Assembly (NCBI GenBank): GCA_008638375.1
Contig: CM018052.1
Span: 11,651,006-11,715,005, forward strand
Length of the DNA: 64,000 nucleotides
Direction: 5' to 3'
Source: Nyssa sinensis
Taxonomy: Eukaryota; Streptophyta; Magnoliopsida; Cornales; Nyssaceae
Positions 50,301-59,066 of the stretch are shown here, one piece after another. The notes beneath the pieces are model-generated. The model was not told the origin of the DNA. It searched no databases and was given only the letters and a program-made list of their open reading frames with translations. How positions within the stretch are numbered: the stretch's first letter is position 1; each line of letters starts with the position of its first letter. Made by a program: the position numbers and the translations under genes.

Positions 50301-53300
50301 ATAAAATTTGACTTATACATGAAAGCAGCAAAAAGGTATAGTTGTAATAAATAAGTTAACCAAACACAACTACAACATCACATGGATGGACATATATCTC
50401 ATTGTAGTGTACTTAGAGAACATTTGCTAAACAATGCAAAAGAAAAGAAAATAAGAAAATTTCAGATGATTAAGTTTTAGCAACGCATGATAAATAGGAA
50501 AACAAACATGCTTGTACATCTAACAAGACAAGGTATTTATTTGCCAAAATGACTAAGTGATCCATATATTATATTTTTGTCCTTAGATATGGATTAATTG
50601 GGCTGTTTTTAATTGGGCTTAAGTTACAAATTTTCAATTATTATGGTAGTCTAACAGTAATATTTTTTAGCCTATAAACTGAGTCAATTGGTCCATCTTC
50701 CAAAAACAACAATATTTTGCAAAGAATGAGATATTTACATGCATCCTTCTTCTCTATTATCTTATACTATTATTCTATGTTTTAAAAGGGCAAAGAAAGG
50801 ATCATCCCAAGCACTAAACATTTCTATTTTGTCAAAGCAACATTTGATCTTGATTATGCAAGTCTAGGCTCAAACCTGAAAGCAAAATTTCTTTTATGAG
50901 AATGGCGAGCCAACACATAGTTAGCTCATACAGCTTCTTATATATATTTCTCTATGCAATAATGTTCTAATATGTCGTGAAAAATACATTTCCAAATAAG
51001 CTTATCACTTCCAGCAGATACATGTCATTCAGCATATTCAGTTCCTAATATAAGCTCTACAAAGCACAAGAAGTCCCATCTTGTTACCTCGGCTTCAGCC
51101 ATTTGAAGGTCAGAACATCTCTTTTCAAGTCTCTGTTTGTACAGCAATCCAGTTCTTCTAAGTCTATTAGCTTTCTGGATAAGAGAACTCAACTGAGAAC
51201 TTGTATATTCCAATCTGAAAATAGTAATTCAATACATATTAGTTTCCAGACCAATAAACTCAATTAAAGTTTCACAAAGGAACTTGTCTTTAAACCAATC
51301 CACATTTCTCAGACAAAAAAATAAACAAGATGAAAAAAGAATGTCAAGCCATATTACAGATATTATAAGCTGCAGCATATAAGTACTTCCCGTGCATCAA
51401 GTTGTAGATCAGAATAAACAATAAAAGAAAAAACAAGTAATTTCCCACCTTTTTCTCCCTTGTCTTTCTTTTATTGGTGCTTCAAATTCTAAACCTTGAA
51501 GATGTCAACTAGCTAAGAAGCACGGACACGGATACTACACGACACAGACACAAGTCACACAACATTTCTAAAAAAATGTCAAGACACGGACATGTCAGAA
51601 ACACGTTGAATACATATATTTTTATATGACCATATAGTAAAAACTTAACATTATTTTAATTAGAATTAACATTAAAACATACAAATGTAACAAATCAAAA
51701 AATATTATTAAGATATTAAAATAACAAACCCACTTTTGTCTTTAAAGATAGATTTTTGAGATTGCTCATCTTTTGGGCCAAAAGAGCTCATCTTTTGGGC
51801 CAAAAGAGCTCATCTTTTGGGTGTTGGCTCTTTAGTGGATTTTTTGGAGTCCTTAAAACCCATTTTGTAAAGCTTTGCTTGTAAATATAATACCTTTACT
51901 TATCAAAAAACAAAAATTTAATTTCAAAAACTTCTTCATTTAATCATCAACATGCATGATTCAAATTTCAAAATAAATTTACTAACTATTACATACAACA
52001 TATAGATAAATATATATATATAACCCAAAAAAAGGAGAAGAGGAGAAAAGGATGAAAAAATCCAAAAAAGAAAAAGAAACAAATATGTCCTAACGTGTCT
52101 AGGACGTGTCTGAAATTCAAAAAAATTACACTCTTTTTTCACTTGTCCGACACGTACTCGGGACATGTCCAAGCGTGTCCGTGTTCATGTCCAACATGAA
52201 CACATGAGATAAAACAGAGTGTCTGTACCTCATAGTCAACTAGCTTAGCCGGTAAGGCATGTTGGTAGTAAAATCAAATGCTTAGGTTCGAACCTCCTAG
52301 GAAGCTTGAACACCATCATCATTCCCATTCACATTTTCCTATCCAAATACATAAATAAAATTCTAATCCTAACCCCCCACAACCTAGGCTCCAACCCTAC
52401 CCTTACGACACTTCCAGGTGTCAACAAATATCGAAACTGCCACCATTTCCCCCACTCCCACCCGGAGAGGAGGCAAGTAAATATCATTAGACGATAAGGC
52501 CTATGTAAAGGCTTGCCTACCTAGAAAAAACAAATGACAGGGCATTGGACCCCAAACACAAAAGTAGCAACACTGTACACATTTGGCTTATTTATTATCT
52601 TGCAACAAAAAAAATATAAAACAAAATGACACAATAAGCTGGCAAAAGGGAGTGAACAAAGAGTAGCAAACAAATTGAGGGCCAAAAAAAATTGACACGC
52701 TTTGCTCACCAATATAAAATTATGAAGTTAGCTAATAGATTGAGGCCCTAGACATGAAGATTTTAAAGGGTTTTAAGACATGCAATCCAATCTCAAGTTG
52801 AGGCCAATTTGAAACTCAATGTCAATACATATTTATAGATCGATAACACACTTCGCTCACCAATGTAAAATTATGAAGTTAATAGATTGAGACCCTAGAC
52901 ATGAAGATTTTAAAAGGTTTTAAAAACGTATGCTCCAAGATTAAACATAAGAATCCAAATGAAAGTGTGCCTTTTTTTGGATCATGCAATCCAAACTACA
53001 ATCCAATCTCAAGTTCAAGCCAGTTTGAAACTCAATATGTCAATATATATTTATAGATACTACTAGATTTTAAAAGGTTTTAAGACATGCAATTCAATCT
53101 CAACTTCAAGCCAATTTGAAACTCAATATGTCAATACTACTACAGTTGTCCCTCTTATAATTAATATTCAATAAGTTAATAATTAATAAATTTTTAAGGA
53201 ACCAACTTCGTTTCACAATAGATAATTAATAATTCTATTACTTAATAATTAATACTTTTTTCAAAAAATTCTTCATAATATTAGTTATTAGAGAGACAAA

Positions 53301-56166
53301 GTAGTTATATATTTACTTATATATCCCATTTATGACGTAGTTTAGTAATTGTATTTATTAATTTGACATGATTGAAATCAAAAGTATTGTAAATGAGAAA
53401 AATTATGACATCAAAAAATATAACTTTTTACTTGAAATGGATGTTAAGAGTTTTTTTATGCTATAAGTTGAGTATTATATATATTTTTTATGAAAAACTA
53501 AATTATCTTTGAAAAGTTACATATAAGGTCTTATTTTTATATTGAAAATCATTTACATGTAAGAAACACTTACTGGTTAATGAAAGTCCAAGAAAACTTA
53601 ATAATTAATAATTCTAATAATTAATAAATTTTCGATCTCCCATGTCTATTAATTATACGAGAGTTGACTGTACTACTATTATTAATATTATTTGATAGTT
53701 AAGTGGCCCTTGGGGTGTGAGTTGAACCTGATATCAACGTGGATTGTTTCAAAAATTTAAAAGATATAGTCAGAGTCAGTACCTCAAGTTATTCTTTTTG
53801 ATACCGTCTGATACTCCACATTCAAAATCAGTCAAATCTTTTGATAATCCACAGACAAGAACGATGATTGCTTCCATCTGCTTCCTTTGTTCCTTTTCTT
53901 TGGCTTGAACCAATAACAAATCATTGTGCTGCTCTTGTGTGACAATCAGAAGCATATTTCTTTGTTCATCAGTTTCCCTTATCTCTTTCAAAGCTCCTTC
54001 AAGCTTTTGATTCAATTTGTTTACTTCCACTTTATCAACTTCAACTTGCTCCTCCGCCTCGGCCAATTTAGCCTTCATTAGATCTATTTCCTTGCTGCTC
54101 ACAGAAATTAATGTTTGCAGATGAGTAGCATGGTCTCTTAAATTATGAAGCTCTTGAGAAGCTAGCTCAAACTGCTTCCTTTCTTCCATCAGTGCAGCTG
54201 ATACTTCTTGTGCTATCTTCTCCTTTTCTTCCATCGACTCTGCCATTAATTGTACCTCTCGTCTTAATTTTTCCTTCTCTTCAACCTCCAATTTTAACTC
54301 CTCACCTCTTTCTAGTGCTTTCATTTCAAGAGAAACCCGATTTTTATTTTCATAACAATATTTCATGTTCAAGTTGTTGATTTGTGATTCAGCATCCTTG
54401 ATCACTTCTCTGAATATAACTCCGCACAACCATTGCATGATCAATGATTCCATATCTGAATCCTCAATTTCACATTTGCTAGTAGCTTCAGCATCATGAG
54501 CAGCTTCTCTGAAAATAATTTTATATATCTCTTGCATGACAATAGACTGCATCTCTGACTCTTCAGTGTCACACTTGATCTGGCTAGTCCCCTCCCTTAG
54601 AACACATTTATAAACCTCTTCACTGACAAAAGCTTCCATCCGTGCATCTTCGACGTCAGATTTAAGATTTCCTATCAAGTTTAGGAAGTTAGTCTCAGTC
54701 AAAGATTGCTGCAAAATCTTCTCAGAAGTATCTGAAACCTGTGATGACAGACACTTCAATTCCTTTTTCTTATCTGCAAGCAAGTCTCTGAGTTGGCGAT
54801 TTTCCAAAAGAAGGGTTGCGAGCCTGTCCTTCAAACTGTCTAGACTCTCGGTATTGTTGCAAAATGCAGGTAATTTTTCATTTTCCACTAGGAGATTGTC
54901 CAATTTCAAAATGACCTCGGGGATCTTTTTCCTGAATATGTCAAACTCCTTATCCTTTCTGAGATGCAAGGACGGCCCCCTCTCTCTCAAGTATTCCCGC
55001 CTAAGAGTAAAATATTCTTCGGTCTTCTTTTGCACAGTAGACTCGTGGTTCCTCTTCATCTTTGTTATCACAGTCTTAAAATGATTCACCAACTCCTCCC
55101 TTGACAAATGTTTTAACTGGGCAGCATCCCAATTCTCAGGTATATCAGTTATGGACTCGTCAAATTTACCATTTTCTTCCGAAAGTGAACTTGATGATGA
55201 AATATGATTGCTCGAAGCCTTGTGATGTAGATTATCCATATCATAAGACCCGTGAGAGATTAGATGCCCAGTTTCAGGACTGGACAGAGGCTTTAAAATT
55301 GCATCTAATTCTTTGCGTAAACTTGAAATCTCGTTGATCTTTTCAAGCCAATTTACATTTTGGCTGCCACAAAAGAGAGCATTTTGATTCCACAATTTCT
55401 CTTCAAACTCTTTCTGAAGACTCCTAATAAAACTCTGGATCACCATAGCTTCAAGTTCTGCTTGAAACTCCTCCTCCTGTTGCCATTCACAAACTGATGC
55501 CTTAGCCGAGTGAAGCATACCATTTACCTGTGTGCAGATGGTGTCCAATGTAGTTTTCAGGGTATCAAGTGTTTTATCAACCCCCACCCAGCTTTCAGAT
55601 GTGTTCTCTTGGAGAATTCCACTCAATCCGACCAATTCTGAACCAGAACTAATTCTCCTGATTGGACTACACGCTCTTAAGCCATCGATCTCTTTCCTGA
55701 GCTTCTTAATCTGCCCTCTGGCCATGTTCCTTAGGGTGACCAAAGATTCTCGTATCTTATCATGCCCCATGAAAGCATCAGAAAAGCTAGAAGACAGCTC
55801 ATGTTCTGTATTTCTCCATTCATGGTATGCTACTTGGGACCCTGAAAACTCAATTTCATCCCCACCCACGTGGAGAAAATGCAATTTTTCCTTCAAACTA
55901 GCCACCTCCAATTCTTTTGCAGCAATTTTCTCGGTTGTCTCCTCTTCCACAGCATTCACCATCCCCTTGACGACGGAATCACTAACCATTCTCGAAATCG
56001 TCAACCGGTCATTAATATCTTGCAAATACAAGTCTAAACCCTCAAGAAGGTGATCACCCATGTTCTCACTCTCAACACCACTGCTCAGATGTTCAGAGCC
56101 ATCACCAGATGATATGACACCATCATCCATAACTGTTTTACCCACCAGAACCTCTAGCTCCTCCAT
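20278..56166 (-). CDS. WAP: WPP domain-associated protein-like coiled-coil protein, four coding exons over 36 kb
   Basis: Exons 56166-53783, 51214-51088, 38024-37923 and 20340-20278 have GT-AG borders and matching phases. They total 2676 nt, 891 residues plus TGA. The start is the ATG of [12 protein letters not shown]; the frame opens further upstream only through a TTG next to a splice acceptor. The protein is rich in Glu/Lys heptads (long coiled coils) and has a Ser-rich linker near residue 320. The C-terminus reads [20 protein letters not shown], then [20 protein letters not shown], then [14 protein letters not shown], the conserved tail of tomato WAP and its Arabidopsis relative. WAP is known as a partner of plant WPP-domain proteins linked to the nuclear envelope; that role here is inferred by homology. 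Introns are 2.6, 13.1 and 17.6 kb. No internal stop or frameshift was seen, so it appears functional. Confidence 0.88.
20990..22290 (-). mobile_element. Old L1-type LINE remnant (RT 3' part and zf-RVT)
   Basis: Read on the minus strand, 22250-21950 gives RLARWKR, SKG and [19 protein letters not shown], the L1 reverse transcriptase C-terminal region. 21340-21250 gives [20 protein letters not shown] followed by ESVHH, the zinc-binding zf-RVT domain. 21150-21050 gives [11 protein letters not shown]. Many stops and frameshifts mark it as old. It lies in intron 3 of the WAP-like gene. Confidence 0.7.
22800..22893 (-). mobile_element. tRNA-derived SINE fragment
   Basis: On the minus strand it reads GGATGAGTTGG (A-box like), then AGGTCTCAGGTTCAACTCCC (B box GGTTCAACTCC). 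The same sequence type recurs at 46953-47034 and, truncated, at about 53698-53740. Confidence 0.6.
22900..23379. other. Intronic AT-rich DNA, nothing recognised
   Basis: No coding remnant or repeat seen between the SINE and the Copia fragment. Confidence 0.4.
24258..24590 (-). repeat. 186-bp tandem duplication inside Copia gag, second copy split by hAT
   Basis: The first copy is 24258-24443. The second starts at 24444, stops at the hAT insertion and resumes at 31047-31085 (ATAACAGTAAAG). The two copies differ at only about one base (AAACGATAACC against AAATGATAACC). Confidence 0.85.
24583..24590. repeat. hAT target-site duplication, left
   Basis: GCCATGAC, identical to 31039-31046. Eight base pairs is the hAT superfamily size. 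Confidence 0.95.
25004..28478 (-). CDS. hAT transposase (BED zinc finger, DUF659, hAT dimerization), one frameshift
   Basis: Exons 28478-26678, 26566-26436, 26335-26260 and 26176-25004 have GT-AG borders and join in phase. A Gly-rich start is followed by a BED-type finger around residues 45-100 (CKLCG and RLKQHLAHV). Next come the DUF659/RNase-H-like core with MCDGWTG and IVTDNEAAM acidic motifs and [14 protein letters not shown], and the dimerization motif [20 protein letters not shown] in exon 4. After that is an acidic, Gly/Ser tail and a Pro/Tyr-rich end ([20 protein letters not shown]). Near 25534-25538 the frame must shift by one base at a G5/C5 run to reach the last ~175 residues. The core is otherwise intact. 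The true ATG is at 28478 ([11 protein letters not shown]). Confidence 0.85.
28490..30579 (-). other. 5' leader intron of the hAT transposase gene
   Basis: A donor AAAG followed by GTACGTAAA at 30579 and an acceptor AATTTCAG ending at 28490, just 12 nt before the ATG, define a 2.1-kb leader intron. Most of it is a minisatellite. Confidence 0.55.
28497..30115. repeat. AT-rich minisatellite, about 13 units of ~115-130 bp
   Basis: Thirteen occurrences of a core close to CAATCAATAACTTATTGTTA, each with AATTAAGTTTTTC before it and AATAAATTAAACATTACAAT after it. Units differ mainly in the length of T and A runs. It lies inside the hAT element. Confidence 0.92.
30380..31025 (-). promoter_or_regulatory. 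hAT promoter and subterminal transposase-binding region
   Basis: A CG-rich island (30400-30535, rich in CGACG) lies in an otherwise very AT-rich element. From 30845 to 31025 the motif GTAACG or its complement appears more than ten times. The transposase leader exon probably starts between 30580 and 30840. Confidence 0.5.
31039..31046. repeat. hAT target-site duplication, right
   Basis: GCCATGAC, matching 24583-24590 exactly. Confidence 0.95.
31911..31924 (-). other. Copia primer-binding site (initiator tRNA-Met type)
   Basis: The minus strand reads TGGTATCAGAGGAC, the usual plant Copia primer site (TGGTATCAGAGC), three bases inside the LTR end. Confidence 0.8.
31928..32102 (-). repeat. Short Copia 5' LTR
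   Basis: On the minus strand it starts TGTTAGTAATGGC and ends ACATTTCA, giving about 175 bp with TG...CA ends, followed by the primer site. The 3' LTR is not in the window. Confidence 0.6.
33494..35812 (+). mobile_element. Solo LTR of a Gypsy-type element, 2.3 kb
   Basis: Starts TGTAAAGACCCGGG and ends CAGGGCGTGACA, with TG...CA ends and a perfect 5-bp target duplication AAAGT (33489-33493 and 35813-35817). No internal coding region or second LTR is present. A TATA-like CTTATAAGAC at 33741 supports plus-strand polarity. The long LTR and GGGCGTGACA end suit Del/Tekay-type chromoviruses (inference). Removing it restores the L1 reading across the site. Confidence 0.88.
35030..35062. repeat. (CCCCA)n microsatellite
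   Basis: A short run of CCCCA units following C and A homopolymers, inside the solo LTR. Confidence 0.85.
37923..38024 (-). CDS. WAP: WAP-like gene, coding exon 3
   Basis: 102 nt, phase 0 at both ends. Acceptor ATTCAG, donor GGA followed by GTAAGA. It encodes [20 protein letters not shown] and [14 protein letters not shown], a highly conserved segment of the WAP C-terminus. It is isolated among transposons, 13 kb from exon 2. Confidence 0.88.
38025..39514. other. Start of intron 2, mostly unclassified
   Basis: A degraded tRNA-SINE-like or inverted-repeat text appears near 38205-38290. At 38640-38790 the wording GTGCCCGTTTGAAGGAGC resembles the end of hAT-type MITEs, without a proven partner end. 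Nothing else could be supported. Confidence 0.35.
39515..40097 (+). mobile_element. MULE-like non-autonomous element, copy A
   Basis: Begins AAGAAGCATGGATATGAACA and ends GTATGTGCTTCATAG, with the ends imperfectly inverted (TATGAAGCACGGACAC consensus). Both ends are rich in GACAC/GTGTC words and the middle is AT-rich. Copies B and C share the whole layout. Confidence 0.6.
40461..44098 (-). pseudogene. L1 ORF2 (endonuclease - reverse transcriptase - zf-RVT) remnant
   Basis: Starts [19 protein letters not shown], an AP-endonuclease-like start. Catalytic motifs include [15 protein letters not shown] and [12 protein letters not shown] at 43564-43562 breaks the endonuclease, and frameshifts occur near 43350, 42600 and 40950. 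RT motifs: [36 protein letters not shown] and the catalytic [12 protein letters not shown] (about 42045-42010), then [17 protein letters not shown]. The zf-RVT end has [18 protein letters not shown]. No RNase H domain was seen. Confidence 0.88.
44110..46580 (-). pseudogene. L1 ORF1 (RNA-binding protein) remnant
   Basis: The frame at 46580-45402 starts [20 protein letters not shown] and carries a DUF4283-type region ([20 protein letters not shown], then [12 protein letters not shown]), the plant L1 ORF1 N-terminal RNA-binding domain. A TGA at 45404-45402 interrupts it; the same frame resumes to 44688. A frameshift then leads to the frame ending at 44110 with [16 protein letters not shown]. No CCHC knuckle was seen. 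One stop and one frameshift make it a recent pseudogene. Confidence 0.75.
46881..46952. other. Short intronic spacer with SINE target duplication
   Basis: 46939-46952 reads ATGGCCCTAGATAG, repeated with one mismatch at 47035-47048 around the SINE. Confidence 0.6.
46953..47034 (+). mobile_element. Short SINE with A tail and 14-bp target duplication
   Basis: Reads TGAGTTGGAAAGAGGC, a B-box-like AAGCTCAATTCCC, then an A9 tail. It is flanked by ATGGCCCTAGATAG and ATGGTCCTAGATAG. Related to the SINE fragment at 22800-22893 and probably 5'-truncated. Confidence 0.7.
47049..47739. other. Intron 2 DNA, nothing recognised
   Basis: No recognisable gene or element end. A plus frame at 47347-47538 has no family resemblance and may be L1-derived. 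Confidence 0.35.
47740..48262 (+). mobile_element. 5'-truncated L1 3' end (zf-RVT part)
   Basis: Reads [13 protein letters not shown], then [40 protein letters not shown] and [20 protein letters not shown], the C-terminal end of L1 ORF2. It finishes in a short A run at about 48250. An internal stop (DH then TAG) shows decay. Confidence 0.75.
48263..51087. other. Intron 2 DNA with one tandem duplication; no gene seen
   Basis: Apart from the 141-bp tandem duplication at 49348-49625, no coding remnant or element end is recognisable. A degraded SINE-like phrase occurs near 48665-48720. Confidence 0.4.
49348..49625. repeat. 141-bp tandem duplication
   Basis: Copies at 49348-49488 and 49489 to about 49625, starting ACAGGCACCAATGTGCTG and ACAGGCGCCAATGTGCTG. 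They differ by scattered substitutions and a short insertion in the second. Confidence 0.85.
51088..51214 (-). CDS. WAP: WAP-like gene, coding exon 2
   Basis: 127 nt. Acceptor TTTTCAG (51215-51221), donor GAG followed by GTAACA. It encodes [20 protein letters not shown] and the family signature [20 protein letters not shown], and ends in phase 0. Confidence 0.9.
51515..52234 (+). mobile_element. MULE-like element, copy C, with an L1 tail inside
   Basis: Begins AAGAAGCACGGACACGGATA and ends GTCTGTACCTCATA. Flanking GTCAACTAGCT at 51504-51514 and 52235-52245 gives a 9-11 bp target duplication, the size expected for Mutator-like elements (9 bp). The interior matches copies A and B except for an L1 fragment at 51730-51909. 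Confidence 0.7.
51730..51909 (+). mobile_element. L1 3' fragment inside MULE-like copy C
   Basis: Absent from copies A and B at the matching position. Reads [12 protein letters not shown] and ends CCTTTACTTATCAAAAAA, a common plant L1 3' end. A 24-bp segment (CTCATCTTTTGGGC and following) is tandemly repeated within it. Confidence 0.65.
52235..52310 (+). mobile_element. tRNA-derived SINE or SINE head
   Basis: GTCAACTAGCTTAGCCGGTA (A-box region) followed by AGGTTCGAACCTCC (B box, 52284-52297). The spacing and loss of tRNA cloverleaf pairing argue for a SINE rather than a tRNA gene. Its first 11 bases are the target duplication of MULE-like copy C. Confidence 0.5.
52700..53137. repeat. Degenerate tandem repeat, about 2.5 units of 150-190 bp
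   Basis: The phrases AAAATTATGAAGTTA, GACATGAAGATTTTAAA and CAATTTGAAACTCAATATGT recur two or three times in the same order. It lies in intron 1 next to the MITE. Confidence 0.75.
53143..53670. mobile_element. Pogo-type (Emigrant/Lemi1-like) MITE
   Basis: 528 bp starting CAGTTGTCCCTCTTATAATT and, inverted from the right, CAGTCAACTCTCGTATAATT, flanked by TA on both sides (53141-53142, 53671-53672). CAGT ends and a TA target are the pogo/Emigrant pattern. There is no coding capacity. Confidence 0.8.
53698..53740 (-). mobile_element. Truncated SINE fragment
   Basis: Shares TAAGTGGCCCTTGGG and GAGTTGAACCTGA with the SINE at 22800-22893. It lies about 45 bp from the exon 1 donor. Confidence 0.45.
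53783..56166 (-). CDS. WAP: WAP-like gene, coding exon 1
   Basis: 2384 nt encoding about 794 residues. It holds most of the coiled coil and three spaced related blocks around residues 500-590 with a shared core: [27 protein letters not shown] and [16 protein letters not shown]. The donor is GAG followed by GTACTG (53782-53777). Confidence 0.92.
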
Positions 56167-56760
56167 ATATATCGATAGGTATGTATATAACTGCAAAATA
56201 TAACAACCTTAAATACAAAACGCGAGAGAACTAAGAATTAAGCTCAATTTAACAATTCTAAATTCAACTGAATCTAAGCGACAAGTAACACTTCCAATTC
56301 AAGCTAAAACACGAACAAGTTCAAATGTAAGAAAGGAAAACTTACAAGTGAATATATGGGAACTCCCCAAGCAAATACTCTGAAAATTAACGGTAAAAGA
56401 GAGATGAAGATCCCAAGACGACCGTTAAAAGCTTGGCTTTTTTCTCTCTGCCGGTTTTTTCTCTCTGCCAATTTTTTAAGCAGCTTTTAGGGCAAAAATC
56501 TCTTTGAACTGTCCCTCCCTCTCCCTCTTTCTCCGTGTTTTGTTTTTAGGGTTTACAGAGGAGAGACAAAAGGTGAGTGGATTTGGGGACACAGAACAAA
56601 GATTGAGTGAGCGGGAGTAGAAGAATACCAAATGAACCTTGACTAAAGCCTGATTTACGGAAGCTGCCATTATTGACTTCTCCTTTTAGAATCAGAATAG
56701 GGCTTTTTTGACTCGTACAAAATAATTTGTTTGTATGTATTTGCATACTACTCAACAGTA
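56167..56760 (-). promoter_or_regulatory. WAP-like gene 5' leader and proximal promoter
   Basis: A leader intron is likely: donor GTAAGTTTTCC at 56345 and acceptor TTTTGCAG ending at 56191, so the leader joins about 24 nt before the ATG. The upstream 56460-56540 stretch is rich in GAGAGA on the sense strand, common in plant 5' leaders. The exact start site cannot be placed. Confidence 0.45.
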
Positions 56761-57055
56761 GTAGGTGAAGACTTACCCAACTTTTTCTTTTTAATTAATA
56801 AAGAAATAGCTGTCACTCTTTCAATTTTTACTATGGCTGTGACTTTATGTTTATATTGTTGTCAATCACTAGTATGAGTGTAGGTTGTATCATCATATCA
56901 CTCATTTAAATTTTACAGTCACGTGAACAATAGATATAACATAGATATAAAGTCATAAACATTACTCTTTTTACTATATTTATACTTCATATAAGTTTAC
57001 TGCATTTTACCAAATTGAATGCATTTACTAAGTAAAAAGTGATAAAAATCATATA
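56761..57055. other. 5' flank of the WAP-like gene, AT-rich
   Basis: No gene or element recognised. It presumably includes upstream regulatory DNA of the minus-strand gene. Confidence 0.35.
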
Positions 57056-57298
57056 TTTCTTCTGTCTTATTTTAAGAATCTTTTATTTTATTTTAAACTT
57101 TTCCATTTTAAGAATCTCATTTGAAAAAGTTAACGAACTTTTAACATATGAATTTTCAAAACTACTATTTATTATACTTAATATGAACATGATTTACAAT
57201 TAAATAAGAATAATATGATAAATTTAAAAAATTTCAAAATATTACTTTTTAAAAAGTTAGAATTCCCAAATGAGACTTTCATTTTGAAACCGAGGGAG
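57056..57298. mobile_element. Stowaway-type MITE
   Basis: 243 bp between TA dinucleotides. The right end inverted reads CTCCCTCGGTTTCAAAATGA and the left end TTTCTTCTGTCTTATTTTAA; the right end fits the Stowaway CTCCCTCCGT consensus. It lies about 0.9 kb upstream of the WAP-like ATG. Confidence 0.7.
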
Positions 57299-58690
57299 TA
57301 CTTCTTTCATATTACCTTATTGTTGGAATTTTTTTGTTAAATAATTATTTTTAAGTTTTAATTTGGACATGTACTTTTCTTGAAACTTAAAATTTTTAAT
57401 TATTTATGAAGTGTCATTAGAGTGCTAAAGCAATATATTTGTTAATTTATTACAACAATATATCATGACCTAACTTTCATTCTTTTTTAACACAATTATA
57501 AGGGAAGAGGATCGAATTGTGTAAAAAAGTGGGTACTTGTTCCATTCGAATAAAACATTCATTCTACATAATTTTTATTCTTGATTAATGAAAACATCAT
57601 TTCACTTAAACCCATACTTTATAATTAGTAAATTTAAATTTTTGTAGAGTGAGAAAATAGAAGAAAAAAAAAATATTCATATTATTATTGGGTGAAGAAA
57701 AGCATGGGCCCATAATGAATGCATTTGTATAATTTTGATGGCCACTTTACATAATTTTGATGGAGTGAGAAGGGAAACATTTGAACAAAATTAAGCGGGT
57801 AAAGCATAATATTTCAATCCCACTTGAACATTAATATTTGGAGGGAGTATCTGGTGTTATGGCTGTACAATAAGGAAGGTAGATTCTTGATATATTTGGA
57901 CTAAATTGGTTAATGATCATTCTTGTAGTCCACTTGACTTTGAATTTGGCTCCTAATTGTGGACTCAAGTCCATGCGATCCTTTCTTCTTATTTTATGGC
58001 AAAATGGCTTTCATTACTTGAACCACAATTAAAGAATCATATTCACCTAGGCATAGAAATTCATTGTTTATGACTTTAATTAGCAATCATGTTAACCTTG
58101 TTGCCTTTTCTCTTTTTAATTTAATCAATTTCAGCTGATAACGATTGATCCACTTTTGGAGAGAAAAGCTTGTAACATGCTACGAAACAAAAAGAAAAGT
58201 TTAGTTGTAGAGGGACCAATGGGCCCCATGCATTTATATTTTTCATGAATCTAGGGCCCATTTGTTTTTTTCGTGAAAGAAAACAATCATGCACCCATCC
58301 AAAGAAAGTCTTGAGTCAAATATTAGCACATGTCTCATCCAGCGCTTTGCATTAGTGGAACCAACATGGAATATAAGAATTGTTTTAGAAAATTATTATT
58401 ATAAAAATGAAATTTTGGACCTCTAGCCAATGCAAGATTACTTTTTGAAAGTGTGGAATTGTTATAAAAATATAATTACTTCTTTGCGAATGATAAAATA
58501 TGTACACTAGGAAAATATATTTCCTTTTATAATTAACTCTTTAACAACTAATAATTTTGGAATTAATTAATAAAATTATTAAGTATTTTTATGTTCTTTA
58601 CTAATAAGAATTATACTCAAAAGTTTGTGATTTTTAAAATAAAAATAAGACATGTATATATATATATATATATATGTGTGTGTATGTATA
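57299..58690. other. Intergenic AT-rich DNA
   Basis: No gene supported. Another GGAGGGAGTA phrase near 57839 hints at a second decayed Stowaway end. A TA microsatellite lies at about 58655-58677. Confidence 0.4.
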
Positions 58691-58885
58691 CAGTAGATCA
58701 CCTTATAATTAATATTCAATAAATTAATAATATATATTAACTAATAAATTTGTACGAACCAACTTAGTTATATAGTTGATAATTAATAATTTTACTAACT
58801 AATAATTAATATTTTTTCAGGAAAATTCTTTATAATATTAATTATTAGAGAGTAAAATAGTTATATATGTACTTATATATCCTTT
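58691..58885. mobile_element. Truncated pogo-type MITE, same family as 53143-53670
   Basis: Starts TA then CAGTAGATCACCTTATAATT and follows the left part of the 53143 element up to ACTTATATATCC. The right half is missing. Confidence 0.65.
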
Positions 58886-59066
58886 CGTATTCCACCTAGA
58901 CAAGTTGGCATATGCTAGCAACTCATCCACCTCTACTCCAATCTCTCACAATCTCTTCAACTCATCCACTAATAGTTTCAAACAAACATTAATTTCATTT
59001 CGAGGAGACTTTGGCTTAGGAATAAGCAATGAAATGAAGATAAATGATTCTTTCATACATCTTCAC

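Noticed and set aside
52285..52297. GGTTCGAACCTCC as part of a tRNA gene
   Set aside because: No cloverleaf or acceptor stem can be formed with the surrounding bases; a SINE explains it better.
55532..56053. Plus-strand open frame of 173 codons
   Set aside because: Antisense shadow of WAP exon 1, with no independent support.
56164..56196. Extended start of the WAP-like frame at 56196
   Set aside because: It begins at TTG, not ATG, and the bases TTTTGCAG there look like a splice acceptor. The first ATG is at 56166.
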